Assembly: GCA_944388995.1 (NCBI GenBank)
Contig: CALXKN010000001.1
Span: forward strand, 124,001-188,000
DNA length: 64,000 nucleotides
Source: an uncultured Spirochaetota bacterium
Lineage (GTDB): Bacteria; Spirochaetota; Spirochaetia; JAFGXN01
Reading direction: 5' to 3'
This document shows, piece by piece, positions 61,361 to 64,000 of the stretch (position 1 is its first letter; every line of letters begins with the position of its first letter). Both the position numbers and the translations under genes were made by a program. The notes under the pieces were generated by a model that made no database searches, was not told where the DNA came from, and was given only the letters and a program-made list of their open reading frames with translations.

Positions 61361-64000
61361 GGACGCCTCCCTGGAATTTGTTTTGTCCACTCCGAATTCG
61401 GAAAACGGTTCTTGAGACGGGAGAAGAGCTCGTCGGCATCACGGCGGCTGTTTTCGTGAAGGGCGGCAGTTCCCGCTTTCAGCAACGCTTCGGGAACGAA
61501 AGCGGCTGTTCCGTCGGCCGTTACCGCTTCCATCAAAAGCGGAAGCGCATCGGCATACCGTTTTTCATCGTAAGCCAGCCATCCGAGCTCAAAGCGGGCC
61601 GCCGCCGCGTTGACGGTATCGGCTGAATGGTTGCGGATCAATTCTTCCAGCAGTGCGCGGCTGTTGAGTGCCTCTTCGCTCCGATTCTTCCGATCGCGAA
61701 AATAAATCGCTGCCAGCTCAACCGCAGCGCGCCGTCCCTCCTCGCTCTCCAATCCGCCTCCGCGGCTAAATTGTATCGACAATTCGGCCTCTTCGTCGCT
61801 TTGTCCTAAACTCAAGTAATACAGCTTGGCAATTTGCAGACGAGCGTCCGACCGCTGTGCCTCTTCGGGAAAACGGCGCAGCAGCTCGTTCCAAGCAGCG
61901 TCAGCCTCTTCCCACGCTTTCATTCTCATCGCCAGGCGGGCCCGCAGCAGCAGCCGTTCCGCGTCATACAAATTCTCCCGATCAGCAGAACTCCACTGCG
62001 CTAAAACGCGTACAGCTTCCGCATTTCGCTCCGATTCAAACAACAGCCGGCACAGCTGCGCCAAAGCCGGCAAACGCTGCGGAGAATCGGGATAGGCGGA
62101 AACAAAATCGGTATACGCCAAAATTGCCTCGTTCACCCGTTCTCGTTCCAAGTAAATTTCGGCAGCGTTAAGCAGAGCATTTTCAGACTCCGGCGCGCCG
62201 GGATTTTCCTTAAAAATCCGATTGAAGATTTCGGCGCTGCGGTCGGGATATCCGGTTTTTTGCAGCAAAAGGGCATATTCATACAGCGCTTCGATACGAA
62301 CCGATTCGGGAGCCGACGCCGCTACCGCCGTGAAGACTTCTTCCGCCCGATCATTGAGGCCGGCCGCGGCGTAAGATTTTCCAGCCGTCAACGCTGCCGT
62401 CAGCCGGGTTCCGCTCTGTTCAATTTCGGCGTAACTTAAAAACCAATCGGCTGCTTCCTCGTAATTTTTCAAAGAATATGCGCTCCAACCGCAGAGATAC
62501 AGCGATTGCGTATAAAATTCTCCTGTCGGGTTTTCAGCGGCATAGTCGGAAAAACAAGTCAGTGCTTCGGTATAATTTCCTTCCCGATAACACGCCCAGC
62601 CGCGGTAATACAAATAATACGGAATCAATTCATCCCAGCCGTTTCTCATCAGCATCTCAGGCGAAATCAATTCGAATTCCGCTGCAGCTTCGCTGTAGCG
62701 TTTGAGGCTGATAAACGAAAGCGCTCTCATATACCGAATAAAAACCGAAAGCGGCGGATTCTCCGCCTCCAACCGCGGACGGTCACCCATCAAGCCGTCT
62801 GTGTACTCCAAAAGTTCCGTGAATTTTTCCGCCTTGAAATTCCGGCTGACGAAATCGAAAACAGCCTGATCGTCACCGGTCGAATTTCTCAGATAGCTGT
62901 CAAGAGATTGAACCGAGTAATTCAGATCGTCCGTCGCTTCGGCGATTTCCAGCTTTAACCGCAAAAACCGCTGCCGGCTTTTCAGATTCGGCAATTCGGC
63001 TTCCCAAAAATCGGCCGTTTTTTTGGCGTCTCCGAAACGCTGCTGCCGGATCAGCGACAGAACGAGAAAAAAAGCCGCCGCTTCCTTTTGTTCCGTACCG
63101 GCATCCGTCTTCAAAAACTCTCCGGCCGCCGCTTCGGTTTCCGGCCACCGCTGCGTTTCGGCTCCATAACGGGCTGTCAAAAATAAAATCAGCGACGAAA
63201 ACTCCTTCGCCTCCCCGCGGTACTGATAAAGCGTTTCAAACGCGCGCTGCGGCTGATTTTCGGCAGCAAATGCCTGCGCCAGATAAAGCGGCACCAAATC
63301 ACTCATCGATGAGGTCGGCTCATTGGTCCAAATGCGGTTCAGCCAAAGAATCGCTTCGTCGTAACGTTTCAATTTGAATTTTTCAACGCCGTACTTCAAA
63401 CGCAGCGCGTTGACTACTTCCGGTTTGTCGGCAAAACGAGTTTCGGCGCTGTCCATCAGCCGATTAAGCGAATCGTAATCGCGACGGATTCGATAAATCG
63501 AAAACAGCCGCTGCGCAGCGCCGGCCGCGGTGCCGCCGCCGCAGCCTTCAAGACAGTATAGATAATCCGCAGCCGCTTTTTCGTATTCTTTCAAAAAAAA
63601 CAGCGCCTCGGCCCGGTAATAACTCAATTCACAGCGGAATTCCGGCGGCAGACGGCTTAAATCATAAGTTTGGGAAAAACGAACCAGTTTATCGTACTCT
63701 TTGAATTTCAAAAAAAGCGAAAAAATCAAAGCCAGCGCCTGCGGTTCGTCTTCCGCATCCAAACTGATGTCTGAAAGCCGAAGCGCCGTTTCCAACGCGG
63801 CTTTGTCATTGCCGTTGCGGTAACAGGCAAACGCAAGCGTTAAAAGCGCCTCTTTTTGAAACTCGCCGCCCGCCGTTTTCGCGTAATCGGAGAGTTCCGC
63901 CTCCGCCGCCGCGTAGTCGCCGAGTTCGTAATAATTCATCCCAAGCCAAAACGAAAGCGTCTGTGTAAAAACGCCCGACGGATAACGCTCTCGGACGCGT
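61357..64000 (-). CDS. Large TPR-repeat protein (5' end beyond window)
   Basis: At least 880 residues of tetratricopeptide repeats (for example Y-Y-E-L-G-D-Y-A-A-A-E-A-E-L and Y-R-E-G-N-Y-T-E-A-L-T-C-F). The frame stays open past the ATG at 63939 to the window edge (R-Y-P-S-G-V-F-T-Q-T-L), so the true start lies outside. It is the first visible gene of the barrel-exbB-exbD-tonB-HAD operon and probably a periplasmic scaffold for it. Confidence 0.85.
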   Translation of the reverse strand, partial: RVRERYPSGVFTQTLSFWLGMNYYELGDYAAAEAELSDYAKTAGGEFQKEALLTLAFACYRNGNDKAALETALRLSDISLDAEDEPQALALIFSLFLKFKEYDKLVRFSQTYDLSRLPPEFRCELSYYRAEALFFLKEYEKAAADYLYCLEGCGGGTAAGAAQRLFSIYRIRRDYDSLNRLMDSAETRFADKPEVVNALRLKYGVEKFKLKRYDEAILWLNRIWTNEPTSSMSDLVPLYLAQAFAAENQPQRAFETLYQYRGEAKEFSSLILFLTARYGAETQRWPETEAAAGEFLKTDAGTEQKEAAAFFLVLSLIRQQRFGDAKKTADFWEAELPNLKSRQRFLRLKLEIAEATDDLNYSVQSLDSYLRNSTGDDQAVFDFVSRNFKAEKFTELLEYTDGLMGDRPRLEAENPPLSVFIRYMRALSFISLKRYSEAAAEFELISPEMLMRNGWDELIPYYLYYRGWACYREGNYTEALTCFSDYAAENPTGEFYTQSLYLCGWSAYSLKNYEEAADWFLSYAEIEQSGTRLTAALTAGKSYAAAGLNDRAEEVFTAVAASAPESVRIEALYEYALLLQKTGYPDRSAEIFNRIFKENPGAPESENALLNAAEIYLERERVNEAILAYTDFVSAYPDSPQRLPALAQLCRLLFESERNAEAVRVLAQWSSADRENLYDAERLLLRARLAMRMKAWEEADAAWNELLRRFPEEAQRSDARLQIAKLYYLSLGQSDEEAELSIQFSRGGGLESEEGRRAAVELAAIYFRDRKNRSEEALNSRALLEELIRNHSADTVNAAAARFELGWLAYDEKRYADALPLLMEAVTADGTAAFVPEALLKAGTAALHENSRRDADELFSRLKNRFPNSEWTKQIPGRRP

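Noticed and set aside
1-64000. tRNA or rRNA genes
   Set aside because: I found no cloverleaf-like or rRNA-like sequence in the intergenic regions, though a covariance-model scan was not possible here.

Overview
The window looks like the chromosome of a spirochaete, probably Treponema-like. This rests on gene content: a degenerate YmdB-type phosphoesterase, a DUF4416 gene, CarD, a KamA/EpmB-type aminomutase with a Lys-type EF-P, sodium-pumping decarboxylase genes oadGAB, cheR/cheB, and several lipoproteins with loose lipoboxes. No RNA gene is visible, so the placement is an inference.

Layout. 0-10 kb is core: apbE facing an EetA/EetB-like pair (NusG domain II and Gx transporter), a YmdB-like/RseC-like pair, a four-gene DRTGG/CBS-kinase/DRTGG/PHP cassette normally seen beside [FeFe] hydrogenase genes but orphaned here, a PyrF-PyrE fusion, a CrtI-like flavoprotein and a DUF2147 protein.

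10.3-29.4 kb is a defence-type island, mostly more AT-rich. It starts with a five-gene operon: a CARF-domain (TM1812-type) sensor, a sigma-70-like factor, a RavA-like MoxR ATPase, a 97-residue protein and a ViaA-like VWA protein. The small protein and the VWA protein's N-terminus share an R-N-x3-H (HEPN-like) motif. Facing it on the minus strand are McrBC with an EVE-like reader on McrB, a three-Cys DUF5131 protein with its partner TcmP, and an EcoRI/MunI-like nuclease with a D12-class adenine methylase. Beyond a secreted gene broken by an in-frame TGA comes a duplicated segment: a truncated fic, an Ig/LRR lipoprotein, an intact fic, and hairpin repeats. A second copy of the methylase closes the island. 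The CARF-RavA-ViaA operon is the best candidate for an undescribed system: cyclic-nucleotide sensing could control an ATPase/VWA machine carrying candidate RNase domains. No CRISPR array is present.

29.5-64 kb is core or lineage-specific: a 943-residue ankyrin lipoprotein, carD-ispF-kamA/epmB, malQ-DUF4416, a two-component system, nfo, an SDR enzyme, LamG/FN3 and MBL proteins, cheR-cheB, TraB, dgkA, pyrC, oadGAB, a Ser-type sulfatase, efp, two HAD phosphatases, and a TPR/beta-barrel/ExbB/ExbD/TonB operon running off the right edge. Several genes (carD, traB, fic, the SDR gene, the NusG-domain gene) have a -10 box only 6-10 nt before the start codon, suggesting leaderless or near-leaderless transcripts.
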